DNA from: an uncultured Clostridia bacterium
GTDB taxonomy: Bacteria; Bacillota; Clostridia; TANB77; CAG-508
Direction: 5' to 3'
DNA length: 6,302 nucleotides
Assembly (NCBI GenBank): GCA_949935895.1
Contig: CATLGL010000083.1
Coordinates: forward strand, 1 to 6,302
Shown: positions 1-4,880 of the stretch, piece by piece
How positions within the stretch are numbered: the stretch's first letter is position 1
Layout: each line of letters opens with the position of its first letter
Translations under genes and position numbers: made by a program
The notes under the pieces: model-generated
The model's input: only the letters and a program-made list of their open reading frames with translations
What the model was told of the DNA's origin: nothing
Database searches by the model: none

Positions 1-127
1 GTGTTCTTGCAACTTCCTTGTTTTCCATGTTGTTGTTTTGTAAGTAACTATCAATTTTATCTATCGCTTTATGATAAACCTCTTGACCTACAACCGTTTT
101 AACAAAACCAAACAATTCTTTCGCAAG
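1..127. repeat. Terminal direct repeat, left copy (assembly overlap)
   Basis: These 127 bases recur without a mismatch at 6176-6302. Both copies lie in the same reading frame of the relaxase gene, so joining them restores one uninterrupted ORF. An exact end overlap of 127 bases is the usual trace of a circular molecule in a short-read assembly using k=127. The plasmid is therefore 6175 bp and this copy is not a biological duplication. Confidence 0.95.
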
Positions 128-1291
128 TCCAAGTACATGTCTGTTAGTACTTAACTTTCGTTTTGTTTCTTCATGCGCTTCACGTTCTGCTTTTATAATT
201 TCATTTTGCTTATTAATCACTCTAGCCTTTTTATTAATTTCTGCTTGCTGCTGTTGTATCTTTTCTTGATATTGTGGCACTTTTAAATCATTTTTCAATT
301 CGTAATATGCTTTACCAATCTTCTGACCAACTTTAGCTTGCTTATCAATTTTATCTAACAACTCTTTTGAAACAATCACATTATCCGTTGTATAGCGTTC
401 TTCACTAAAAAGACTAGGCTTTTTATATTCATACTCATATTCAACGTTTATAGGCGTTTTAAGGACATCTATAAGTTTTTGGTACTCTCGTTCTTGTTTT
501 TCCTGTTTCGCTCTTATTTCGTCCAATTTTGCCCGTTCTACGTCCCTTTCTTCTTCCAACTCACGCATTTGATCCAGTAATCTTTGATTATCTCTTTCTG
601 CTTTCTTTTTCTGTTCTAAGACCCTATCAGTGTTACTAACAAGCTTTTTGTAATTTTCCAAAACATGTTCATAGCTTCTTTCATAGACTTTTGTTTTTTC
701 TTTGTAGCGCTGTACTTCAACATGTTTTCTTTGTGTTTTATGTTTCGGCTCTCCACGTTCCAAGTCATAACCCTTATCATTCACATGCTCATTGAATCTA
801 TCTTGAAATTCAGTTAAAGCCTTTTTATTACCTATCACTTCTTTAGCACTTAATCTTCCGTCCTGCGTTATCGGTACAATACCAAAATGCATATGTGGTG
901 TTTTCTCGTCCAAATGAACGGTCGCATAAAGCAAATTATCTTTTCCGTACTCATTCTCTATAAATTCTTTAGAATGCTCAAAAAAGGCCCTTATTTCGTC
1001 TTGTGACTTATCTTTAAAAAATTCATTGTCTGATGTTATCAAACCGTCAACATGTTTTATCGCGTCTGTTCTAATTTTTCGTTTTCCTTGATAATTTTCT
1101 GCAATCTTCTTTTCAATCTCGTCATTCAAGTTTATTTTATCGTCATTAACCAAATCATAATTCATGTGTGTTTTTTCTAAATCTATATCTACATTTTCAT
1201 AATTTTCATTTTCTCTTTGTATATGTTTTTGTATACCTGTTGAATTAACTTTTGATTTCACTTTAGCAATTCTAATAATCGAATGTGACAT
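1..1291 (-). CDS. mob: MobV-family relaxase Pre/Mob, N-terminal 430 residues (continues at the other end)
   Basis: This is the plasmid mobilization/recombination relaxase, which nicks oriT and stays bound to the 5' end for transfer by a helper conjugative element. I translated the frame from the ATG at 1291 (AAGGAGT at 1301-1307) and found no stop down to base 1. Codon 431 is split across the circle junction and the protein ends at 6036, giving 476 aa. It begins MSHSIIRIAKVKSK. His23 in GIQKHIQREN matches by position the catalytic histidine (His22) of MobM of pMV158, and HLDEKTPHMH at residues 126-135 is the metal-binding three-histidine motif of MobV enzymes. From about residue 180 the protein is rich in Lys, Glu and Gln with long heptad-like stretches, fitting the coiled-coil dimerization part of the family. 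pT181 Pre is somewhat shorter (about 413 aa, from memory). The gene follows tet(K) in the same direction, behind a terminator and oriT. Confidence 0.95.
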   Translation of the reverse strand, partial: MSHSIIRIAKVKSKVNSTGIQKHIQRENENYENVDIDLEKTHMNYDLVNDDKINLNDEIEKKIAENYQGKRKIRTDAIKHVDGLITSDNEFFKDKSQDEIRAFFEHSKEFIENEYGKDNLLYATVHLDEKTPHMHFGIVPITQDGRLSAKEVIGNKKALTEFQDRFNEHVNDKGYDLERGEPKHKTQRKHVEVQRYKEKTKVYERSYEHVLENYKKLVSNTDRVLEQKKKAERDNQRLLDQMRELEEERDVERAKLDEIRAKQEKQEREYQKLIDVLKTPINVEYEYEYKKPSLFSEERYTTDNVIVSKELLDKIDKQAKVGQKIGKAYYELKNDLKVPQYQEKIQQQQAEINKKARVINKQNEIIKAEREAHEETKRKLSTNRHVLGLAKELFGFVKTVVGQEVYHKAIDKIDSYLQNNNMENKEVART

Positions 1292-1339
1292 ATGTTTTTC
1301 ACTCCTTAATTATTGTTTAGTTGCCATCTTTATTTATTA

Positions 1340-1374
1340 AAGTCTAACACACTAGACTTATTTTACAATAAGTC
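1340..1374 (-). other. oriT: oriT / RSA recombination site for the MobV relaxase
   Basis: Two overlapping inverted repeats compete for the same central arm: AAGTCTA (1340-1346) with TAGACTT (1353-1359), and GACTTATT (1355-1362) with AATAAGTC (1367-1374). On the minus strand the first reads TAGTGTG then TTAGACTT. TAGTGTG/TTA is the conserved nick sequence of pMV158/pT181/pE194-type oriTs, placing the nick between 1348 and 1347. The site is about 50 bp upstream of the relaxase start, its normal position, so mob transcription from this area may also be controlled by the relaxase. Assignment rests on motif and position. Confidence 0.88.
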
Positions 1375-1420
1375 GTTAATACGTGTGCTCTGCGAGGCTT
1401 AAACCTGTTTTTGCTAACGC

Positions 1421-1451
1421 AAAAAATGAGTGGCAAAATGCTAGCCACTCA
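1421..1451 (-). terminator. Rho-independent terminator of tet(K)
   Basis: On the minus strand TGAGTGGC (1451-1444) pairs with GCCACTCA (1434-1427) around a 9-base loop and is followed by six T (1426-1421). It begins 27 bases after the tet(K) stop codon. A second small hairpin, TTTTTGC-TAAC-GCAAAAA at 1408-1425, follows directly and shares the U tract. Together they should insulate mob and oriT from tet(K) transcription. Confidence 0.88.
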
Positions 1452-1477
1452 TAGTTCTAAACCAAAATATAATATAA

Positions 1478-2857
1478 CTATTCAAACTGCTTTTCAGAAC
1501 GTTTAAATACAATAATCGTCAAAAGACAACATAAAATAATAAGGATAGCCATGGCTACAAGAATATTACTATACACTCCAGAAGAATAATTTATAAATTC
1601 CAGAACTAGTTTACGATTAATCAATTGTAGTGACAATAAACCTCCTACAATTGCTATACCTGTTCCCTCTGATAAAAAACTTGTGAAATTTAGCAAACTC
1701 ATTCCAGAAGCAACTTCTTCTTCAGAAAGACTACTTGATACTATTTTTGATATAACTGTTTTAGTAAAAGATAATCCGCCCATAACAAATATAAACATAA
1801 AAGTAGTCAACCACATACTAAACTCAACAAAAAATGCAATAGTTAAAAAACTTATAGAGATAGACAATGATCCTAAAATAAAAACAAATAATGATCCTTT
1901 TCTATCCACTAAAAAACCACCAAAATAACCAAAAACAATAACACTCATGGTTCCAGGAAAAATAACACTATTACCTATTGTCGCTACATTTACATGATAA
2001 ATAGTTTTCATCATATAAGGCACCATTGATATAAAACCAGCTACTATAGAAAATATTAACCCACCAGAAAACAAACCAAGCATAAACGGAATGTTTTTCC
2101 CTAGTTTAGGATTAATAAAAGGGTTAGAAACTCTTGAAATATGTTTAATAAAAATCACAAAAAAGATTGTGAAGAGTATTAAAAAAGTCCAATTATAATT
2201 TGTCGTAAATAACATAAAACATATAATACTTATAGACATTAAAACAATACCTACGATATCTAATGTATTTTTTGTTGATTTACCAGGTACCATTACTTTA
2301 ATAAGAAAAGGTATAGTTACTATTGTAATCATAGGAAGTATAAGTAGGTAAGACCAATGAATATAATGTGCTATTATTCCCCCTATTGAAGGACCTAACC
2401 CTTCACCTAAAGCTACAATTGATCCTATAAAACCAAAGGCTTTGCCTTGTTTTTTTCTTGTAATATTTCTAGCTACAACCACCATAATCAGTGAAGGGAA
2501 TGCAGCAGATCCTACTCCTTGTACTAACCTACCAAAAATCAAAATAAAAAAGTGATTGTGACCAATAAAAGCAATCAATGAACCAAGACAGCTCAAACTA
2601 ATACCAATAATTAACAATTTTTTTATATTTATATAATCAGATAATTTTCCATATACTGCTGTTCCTATCGAAAAAGTTAACATATATGCAGTGTTTACCC
2701 AGTTTGTAATTCCAGGAGTAGTATTAAAATGATTTGCAATATCAGGTAAAGAAACATTTAAAACCATTTCATTTAATACACTAAAAAATGAAAGAATACA
2801 AAGCCAAAATAAAACGCTATAAAACAAACCTTTAAATTTTTTATATAAACTAAACAA
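1478..2857 (-). CDS. tet(K): Tetracycline efflux MFS transporter Tet(K)
   Basis: This membrane antiporter exports a divalent metal-tetracycline complex in exchange for protons and also moves Na+/K+; it confers tetracycline but not minocycline resistance. The 459-aa product is recognisable over its whole length as Tet(K) of pT181-type plasmids and has the 14-helix DHA2 layout. Motif A is at residues 70-80 (GKLSDYINIKK, Asp74), the motif B arginine is Arg110, and motif C is GEGLGPSIGG at 151-160. The charged residues known to matter in Tet(K)/Tet(L) are all present: Glu30, Asp74, Glu152, Asp200, Asp318 and Glu397. The start is TTG at 2855-2857, as in known tet(K), with AGAGG at 2863-2867 just upstream. 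There is no frameshift or truncation. It lies downstream of rep with no clear terminator between, so some readthrough is possible. Expression should be inducible through the leader and attenuator upstream. Confidence 0.98.
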   Translation of the reverse strand: MFSLYKKFKGLFYSVLFWLCILSFFSVLNEMVLNVSLPDIANHFNTTPGITNWVNTAYMLTFSIGTAVYGKLSDYINIKKLLIIGISLSCLGSLIAFIGHNHFFILIFGRLVQGVGSAAFPSLIMVVVARNITRKKQGKAFGFIGSIVALGEGLGPSIGGIIAHYIHWSYLLILPMITIVTIPFLIKVMVPGKSTKNTLDIVGIVLMSISIICFMLFTTNYNWTFLILFTIFFVIFIKHISRVSNPFINPKLGKNIPFMLGLFSGGLIFSIVAGFISMVPYMMKTIYHVNVATIGNSVIFPGTMSVIVFGYFGGFLVDRKGSLFVFILGSLSISISFLTIAFFVEFSMWLTTFMFIFVMGGLSFTKTVISKIVSSSLSEEEVASGMSLLNFTSFLSEGTGIAIVGGLLSLQLINRKLVLEFINYSSGVYSNILVAMAILIILCCLLTIIVFKRSEKQFE

Positions 2858-2862
2858 TTTTA

Positions 2863-2917
2863 CCTCTTTACTTGAGGTGACTAAAGTTTATAGGGGTAAA
2901 TTATTCTTTCACCTCAT
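2863..2917 (-). promoter_or_regulatory. tet(K) translational attenuator
   Basis: In the minus-strand mRNA, TGAGGTGA (2916-2909) can pair with TCACCTCA (2880-2873). The ACCTC inside the second element (2878-2874) can instead pair with GAGGT (2866-2862), which is the ribosome binding site of tet(K). The two pairings exclude each other. The first element lies in the last codons of the leader peptide, so ribosome occupancy of the leader would decide which hairpin forms. Further GGGG (2928-2925) and CCCC (2896-2893) stretches could strengthen the outer hairpin. The pairings are visible in the sequence; drug-induced switching is known for tet(K)/tet(L) leaders in general and is inferred here. Confidence 0.75.
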
Positions 2918-2951
2918 ATAAATTCCCCAAATTTTTAAATAGACACTTCAT
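2901..2951 (-). CDS. tet(K) leader peptide, 16 aa
   Basis: A short ORF, MKCLFKNLGNLYEVKE, starts at ATG 2951 behind a perfect AGGAGG (2965-2960) with 8 bases of spacing, much stronger than the site of tet(K) itself. Its stop is 43 bases upstream of the tet(K) start. Its final codons overlap the 5' arm of the attenuator hairpin. Short leader peptides of this type precede tet(K) and tet(L) and act in cis through ribosome position; the peptide itself probably has no further role. Confidence 0.8.
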   Translation of the reverse strand: MKCLFKNLGNLYEVKE

Positions 2952-2981
2952 AAAAAAATCCTCCTAAATTAGAATAGTTTA

Positions 2982-2990
2982 AATATATCA
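2982..2990 (-). promoter_or_regulatory. Probable tet(K) promoter (extended -10)
   Basis: The minus strand reads TGATATATT: TATATT at 2987-2982 preceded by TG one base upstream, an extended -10. Transcription would start near 2975, about 24 bases before the leader peptide ATG, leaving its ribosome binding site intact. No good -35 is visible at the usual distance. A competing TATTCT at 2976-2971 would start transcription inside the ribosome binding site and is less likely. Confidence 0.5.
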
Positions 2991-3018
2991 TTTTTGTTCA
3001 GTAATATTAATATGTACA

Positions 3019-3963
3019 CTATTTCCAAAATTTAAATTCATGTTGCCAAAAATCGATTTGTTTTTGCAATTGTTTTTCGTTCGCTTTTAAAGTCGATTTC
3101 ATTAAGTCCGTTAAATCGACTGGCGAAATTTCTTTTATCAAATTCTTATATTTTGTTCTAGAATTTCTGTGAAGCTTTCCCCATTCTTCTTCATCACTCA
3201 ATAACATAAAAACTATTGCTCTATCCGCAGTGCGTTGGATAGTTTTCCAATCTGGTTGCAAGATATGTAAATCACTAAAGCAATCATTCCAGTAATCCAC
3301 CATATCTCTTTTAAGTTCGATTTCTACACGCCATAAATGTTCAGACATAACTTCAGCATCTGCATTATCTTTACGTTCTTGCTTTTTATTATAAATTCTA
3401 ATAAATCTATTACTATCTCTCACGCCAAAATATTTTGTTTCTGGCTTACCATTACGACCATAAAAAATAGTTTTCTTAACTGCTTTATCAGACATTGCAT
3501 AGTAGTCACTCAAATCATCTTCAAAATCAAAGGCTAAATCTAATCTTGTAAAACCGTCATCTTCCATGTAGCTTATTATATTTTGTTTTAACCAAATCAT
3601 TTCATCTCGTGTAAGTTTGTTTGGATTAAATTCAATACGCATATTACGTCTATCCCAACTATCTGCTTTCACTTTGTCATATTCAATATAAACTTTTTCT
3701 TGAAGTGCTTTAGCTTTAAACTTTGTTTGAAGAATATCCCAAAGTCTTATTTGGGGCTCTACACTCATAAATTTAGAAAGGGCTTGAGCGTTGTCTCGGT
3801 TGAGATTTCCAACGATCGTCATTGCATCAAAACTTAATTTTGGATCAGATATGCACACAGTATGTGCGTCCAACCGGCTATTAGAGTATCCGGTTAAGGA
3901 GTAATTTTGCACTTCCCCTGATGTAGCTTGTTTTGAATAGATTTCTTGTTCTTTTTTACTCAT
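3019..3963 (-). CDS. rep: pT181-family rolling-circle replication initiator Rep (Rep_trans)
   Basis: The initiator binds the double-strand origin as a dimer, nicks one strand through a tyrosine, and recruits the PcrA helicase for rolling-circle replication. The 314-aa product matches the RepC/RepD/RepE group along its length. Tyr191 in RFIRIYNKKQ is at the position of the nicking tyrosine of RepC. The origin itself is encoded in residues about 23-37. The C-terminal part around residues 240-285 (DWKTIQRTADRAIVFMLL, then EEEWGKLHRNSRTKYK) differs from the pT181 RepC sequence as I recall it. This is the segment that sets origin specificity in the family, so the plasmid probably belongs to a different incompatibility group from pT181. 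The ATG at 3963 has TAAGGAG at 3980-3974; that site is inside the attenuator hairpin. The stop is TAG at 3021-3019. Copy number is set by the antisense RNA described below. Confidence 0.96.
   Translation of the reverse strand: MSKKEQEIYSKQATSGEVQNYSLTGYSNSRLDAHTVCISDPKLSFDAMTIVGNLNRDNAQALSKFMSVEPQIRLWDILQTKFKAKALQEKVYIEYDKVKADSWDRRNMRIEFNPNKLTRDEMIWLKQNIISYMEDDGFTRLDLAFDFEDDLSDYYAMSDKAVKKTIFYGRNGKPETKYFGVRDSNRFIRIYNKKQERKDNADAEVMSEHLWRVEIELKRDMVDYWNDCFSDLHILQPDWKTIQRTADRAIVFMLLSDEEEWGKLHRNSRTKYKNLIKEISPVDLTDLMKSTLKANEKQLQKQIDFWQHEFKFWK
3853..3895 (-). other. Double-strand origin (dso) of the pT181-type replicon, inside rep
   Basis: Inverted repeat AACCGG (3872-3877) and CCGGTT (3890-3895) flanks the minus-strand sequence TACTCT/AATAG, the nick site of the pT181 family, so the nick falls between 3883 and 3882. 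The adjoining GCACA (3853-3857) and TGTGC (3863-3867) form the neighbouring repeat (ICRIII type) that Rep recognises specifically. In this family ICRII is extruded and nicked while ICRIII is bound by the C-terminal part of Rep. The leading strand is the rep sense strand. Confidence 0.93.
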
Positions 3964-3998
3964 AAAAAATCGACTCCTTAATTTTGTTTAAGAAGTCG
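3964..3998 (-). terminator. Transcription attenuator in the rep leader
   Basis: In the rep mRNA CGACTTCTTAA (3998-3988) pairs with TTAAGGAGTCG (3981-3971), an 11-bp stem with one G-U pair and a 6-base loop, followed after one A by six U (3969-3964) that end next to the ATG. The stem also contains the rep ribosome binding site, so formation both stops transcription and hides the site. An upstream leader segment complementary to 3991-4003 lies at 4121-4133 (13 bases, perfect match) and acts as the pre-emptor that prevents this hairpin. When the countertranscript covers the upstream arm the terminator wins. This is the pT181 control scheme, and every pairing it needs is visible here. Confidence 0.9.
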
Positions 3999-4016
3999 CT
4001 CACCCAAATATATATC

Positions 4017-4045
4017 TTGAAGAATAAACTTAAATCGTTTAATAT
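4017..4045 (+). promoter_or_regulatory. Promoter of the countertranscript RNA
   Basis: TTGAAG (4017-4022) and TAATAT (4040-4045) are separated by 17 bases, predicting a start near 4052. This points plus-strand transcription antisense into the rep leader and gives RNAs whose predicted lengths agree with those known for pT181. Confidence 0.7.
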
Positions 4046-4051
4046 CTAGAT

Positions 4052-4139
4052 ATACAAATTAATAAAACATAATTCTTATATTTTATTACGATTTTGTCGT
4101 TCACAAACTTTGGTCAGGGCGTGAGCGACTTCTTTTTTT
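4052..4139 (+). ncRNA. Countertranscript RNAI-type copy-control RNA (longer form to about 4210)
   Basis: An antisense RNA of about 88 nt is predicted from the promoter at 4017-4045 to the terminator ending at 4139. A readthrough form ending at the second hairpin near 4210 would be about 158 nt. pT181 makes two such RNAs, RNAI of about 85 nt and RNAII of about 150 nt, sharing a 5' end. It is complementary to the rep leader, including the pre-emptor arm at 4121-4133, so pairing forces attenuation of rep. Exact ends are inferred from promoter and terminator positions. Confidence 0.82.
4096..4139 (+). terminator. First terminator of the countertranscript (RNAI end)
   Basis: GTCGTTCAC (4096-4104) pairs with GTGAGCGAC (4121-4129), 9 bp with one G-U pair and a 16-base loop, followed by a T-rich run to 4139. 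The right arm is also part of the pre-emptor sequence of the rep leader, so one sequence serves both RNAs. Confidence 0.82.
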
Positions 4140-4150
4140 ATTTTGTTATT

Positions 4151-4159
4151 AATATAACA
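4151..4159 (-). promoter_or_regulatory. Probable rep promoter (extended -10)
   Basis: The minus strand reads TGTTATATT: TATATT at 4156-4151 preceded by TG, an extended -10. The predicted start near 4144 gives a leader of about 180 nt that begins just before the pre-emptor arm at 4133-4121. No convincing -35 is seen upstream, where the second countertranscript terminator lies. Confidence 0.6.
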
Positions 4160-4168
4160 CTAACAAAA

Positions 4169-4210
4169 GGCTTGGTCTAATTAGTTCCTAATTAGATCAA
4201 GTCTTTTTTT
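4169..4210 (+). terminator. Second countertranscript terminator (RNAII end)
   Basis: A 15-bp stem, GGCTTGGTCTAATTA (4169-4183) with TAATTAGATCAAGTC (4189-4203), has two G-U pairs, a 5-base loop and seven T (4204-4210). It should stop countertranscripts that pass the first terminator. On the minus strand it lies just after the copG-like gene and has a weak T tract, so it may also limit transcription from that gene into the rep leader. The copG-like stop codon lies inside its T run. Confidence 0.82.
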
Positions 4211-4373
4211 ATGCCTTAAATATTTTATCTTCGCTTTGATACTTACTTAAATACTCGTTATTAATCAACATAGAAATAGCCTGGGACTTACTTAAGCCCA
4301 TTTGTTCTGCAATTTCTTCAAGTCTTTTCAAAGTATCTTCAGTTAAAGTTATACCTACTTTTGTACGAACCAT
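4209..4373 (-). CDS. copG: CopG/Cop-like ribbon-helix-helix repressor, 54 aa
   Basis: A 54-aa protein beginning MVRTKVGITLTEDTLKRLEE has the ribbon-helix-helix layout: a beta strand at residues 4-10, helix A at about 12-24, the turn EQMGLSKS at 23-30, and helix B to about 40. The MGLSKS turn is shared with CopG of pMV158. Proteins of this family bind their own promoter as dimers and repress a copG-rep operon. GGGGAG (4384-4379) precedes the ATG at 4373. Upstream lie a promoter, three 11-bp repeats and a nic hairpin in the order found in pMV158/pE194 replicons. The repB/repF gene that should follow is missing; a terminator and the unrelated pT181-type leader begin at its stop codon. It may still autoregulate, but a role in copy control of the present replicon is doubtful. 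MobC-type accessory RHH proteins are an alternative, made less likely by the adjacent origin. Confidence 0.85.
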   Translation of the reverse strand: MVRTKVGITLTEDTLKRLEEIAEQMGLSKSQAISMLINNEYLSKYQSEDKIFKA

Positions 4374-4406
4374 TTTTACTCCCCATTTCTAACTATTAAT
4401 AAGTTT

Positions 4407-4435
4407 ATTTTATTCCATTTATACATACATGTCTA
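4407..4435 (-). promoter_or_regulatory. Promoter of the copG-like gene
   Basis: On the minus strand TAGACA (4435-4430) and TAAAAT (4412-4407) are 17 bases apart, each matching the consensus at five of six positions. The start would be near 4400, about 27 bases before the ATG. Palindromic hexamers ACATGT (4427-4432) and TCTAGA (4432-4437) overlap the -35, where CopG operators lie in pMV158. Confidence 0.65.
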
Positions 4436-4456
4436 GAGATTTCTATACAATAACTC

Positions 4457-4489
4457 AAAATGTCCCTAAAATGTCCCTAAAATGTCCCT
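4457..4489. repeat. Three exact tandem 11-bp repeats, 'bind' locus of a pMV158/pE194-type origin
   Basis: AAAATGTCCCT occurs three times head to tail with no mismatch (4457-4467, 4468-4478, 4479-4489). On the minus strand it is AGGGACATTTT. The initiators of pMV158-type plasmids bind three 11-bp direct repeats about 84 bp downstream of the nick. Here the repeats begin 87 bases downstream of the predicted nick at 4576/4577, on the correct strand and between nic and copG. The 11-bp period places all copies on one face of the helix. Confidence 0.82.
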
Positions 4490-4551
4490 TAGATTTAACA
4501 AGGCTTAATCCCTTGTGAGAGTAAGAACAAAGACATGTTATAAAGCAATTT

Positions 4552-4590
4552 GGCACTCGGCACTTAAAAGGGGGGTCGTAGTCCCCCCCT
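4552..4590 (-). other. nic region of a second (pMV158/pE194-type) double-strand origin
   Basis: AGGGGGG (4569-4575) pairs with CCCCCCT (4584-4590), and the loop on the minus strand shows ACTACGA. TACG/AC is the nick sequence of the pMV158/pE194 family, so the nick would be between 4577 and 4576, in the loop of a GC-only stem. GGCACTC (4552-4558) and GGCACTT (4559-4565) form a direct repeat next to it, like the proximal repeats of pMV158. The orientation matches the pT181-type dso, so both would use the same leading strand. No RepB/RepF gene is present, so this origin should be silent unless such a protein is supplied in trans. The bases between here and the 11-bp repeats hold a small hairpin, ACAAGG (4498-4503) with CCTTGT (4511-4516), and no gene. 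Confidence 0.8.
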
Positions 4591-4648
4591 ATTTTCACAT
4601 TTCCTAATATTAACAAAATCACATATTCTTTATTGACCTTTTTTAATA

Positions 4649-4654
4649 TATACT
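4649..4654 (+). promoter_or_regulatory. Possible promoter of the small membrane protein gene (-10 only)
   Basis: TATACT lies 29 bases before the ATG at 4684, giving a start near 4661. The best-placed -35 is the poor TTCTTT (4626-4631). A nicer TTGACC (4633-4638) has no -10 at a usable distance. Low confidence. Confidence 0.3.
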
Positions 4655-4683
4655 AAAACCATACTTACCTATGAGGTGAAATT

Positions 4684-4863
4684 ATGAAAGATTTAAAAGA
4701 ATATATCACTCTAGCTATCCCTTTCTTCATCATCGGGTTAATCTTATTAATTCTTCTCCCGAATGAACTTAAATTCTTAGCTATACTTGTAGCAGTAATT
4801 TTTCAAATTGTTTATAAATTTAAACAAAGAAATAAAAAAAACAAAAAAGCCCCTAAAGAATAA
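4684..4863 (+). CDS. Small protein with two membrane segments, 59 aa, unknown function
   Basis: I do not recognise this protein. The ATG at 4684 follows GAGGTGA (4673-4679). Residues 8-25 (TLAIPFFIIGLILLILLP region) and 29-44 (LKFLAILVAVIF region) are hydrophobic and look like a helical hairpin. The C-terminal 15 residues are almost all basic or polar (KFKQRNKKNKKAPKE), predicting a cytoplasmic tail. It converges on the gene for a secreted cationic protein and shares its terminator. Tiny two-helix proteins with basic tails beside a secreted peptide are often bacteriocin immunity proteins, but holins and small toxins look alike, so the role is only a hypothesis. Its last codons form the left arm of the terminator. 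Confidence 0.75.
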   Translation: MKDLKEYITLAIPFFIIGLILLILLPNELKFLAILVAVIFQIVYKFKQRNKKNKKAPKE

Positions 4864-4874
4864 GGGGCTTTTTT
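4843..4874. terminator. Bidirectional terminator between convergent genes
   Basis: AAAAAAGCCCCT (4843-4854) and AGGGGCTTTTTT (4863-4874) form a 12-bp stem with an 8-base loop. Both strands have T tracts after the GC core, so it should stop the 59-aa gene on plus and the secreted-protein gene on minus. The left arm and loop are coding sequence for the last residues of the 59-aa protein, including its stop codon. Confidence 0.9.
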
Positions 4875-4880
4875 GTTTTT

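Noticed and set aside
1683..1928. 81-codon plus-strand ORF inside tet(K)
   Set aside because: It is antisense to the fully recognisable tet(K), has no ribosome binding site and its product resembles no protein family.
3337..3537. 66-codon plus-strand ORF inside rep
   Set aside because: Opposite-strand reading of the conserved Rep catalytic region; no ribosome binding site.
4457..4489. CRISPR-like or satellite repeat
   Set aside because: The units are 11 bp and contiguous with no spacers; the position matches an initiator binding site.
4569..4590. GC-rich hairpin as a rho-independent terminator
   Set aside because: No T run follows on either strand, and the loop carries the TACG/AC nick sequence with direct repeats at the proper distance, so an origin explains it better.
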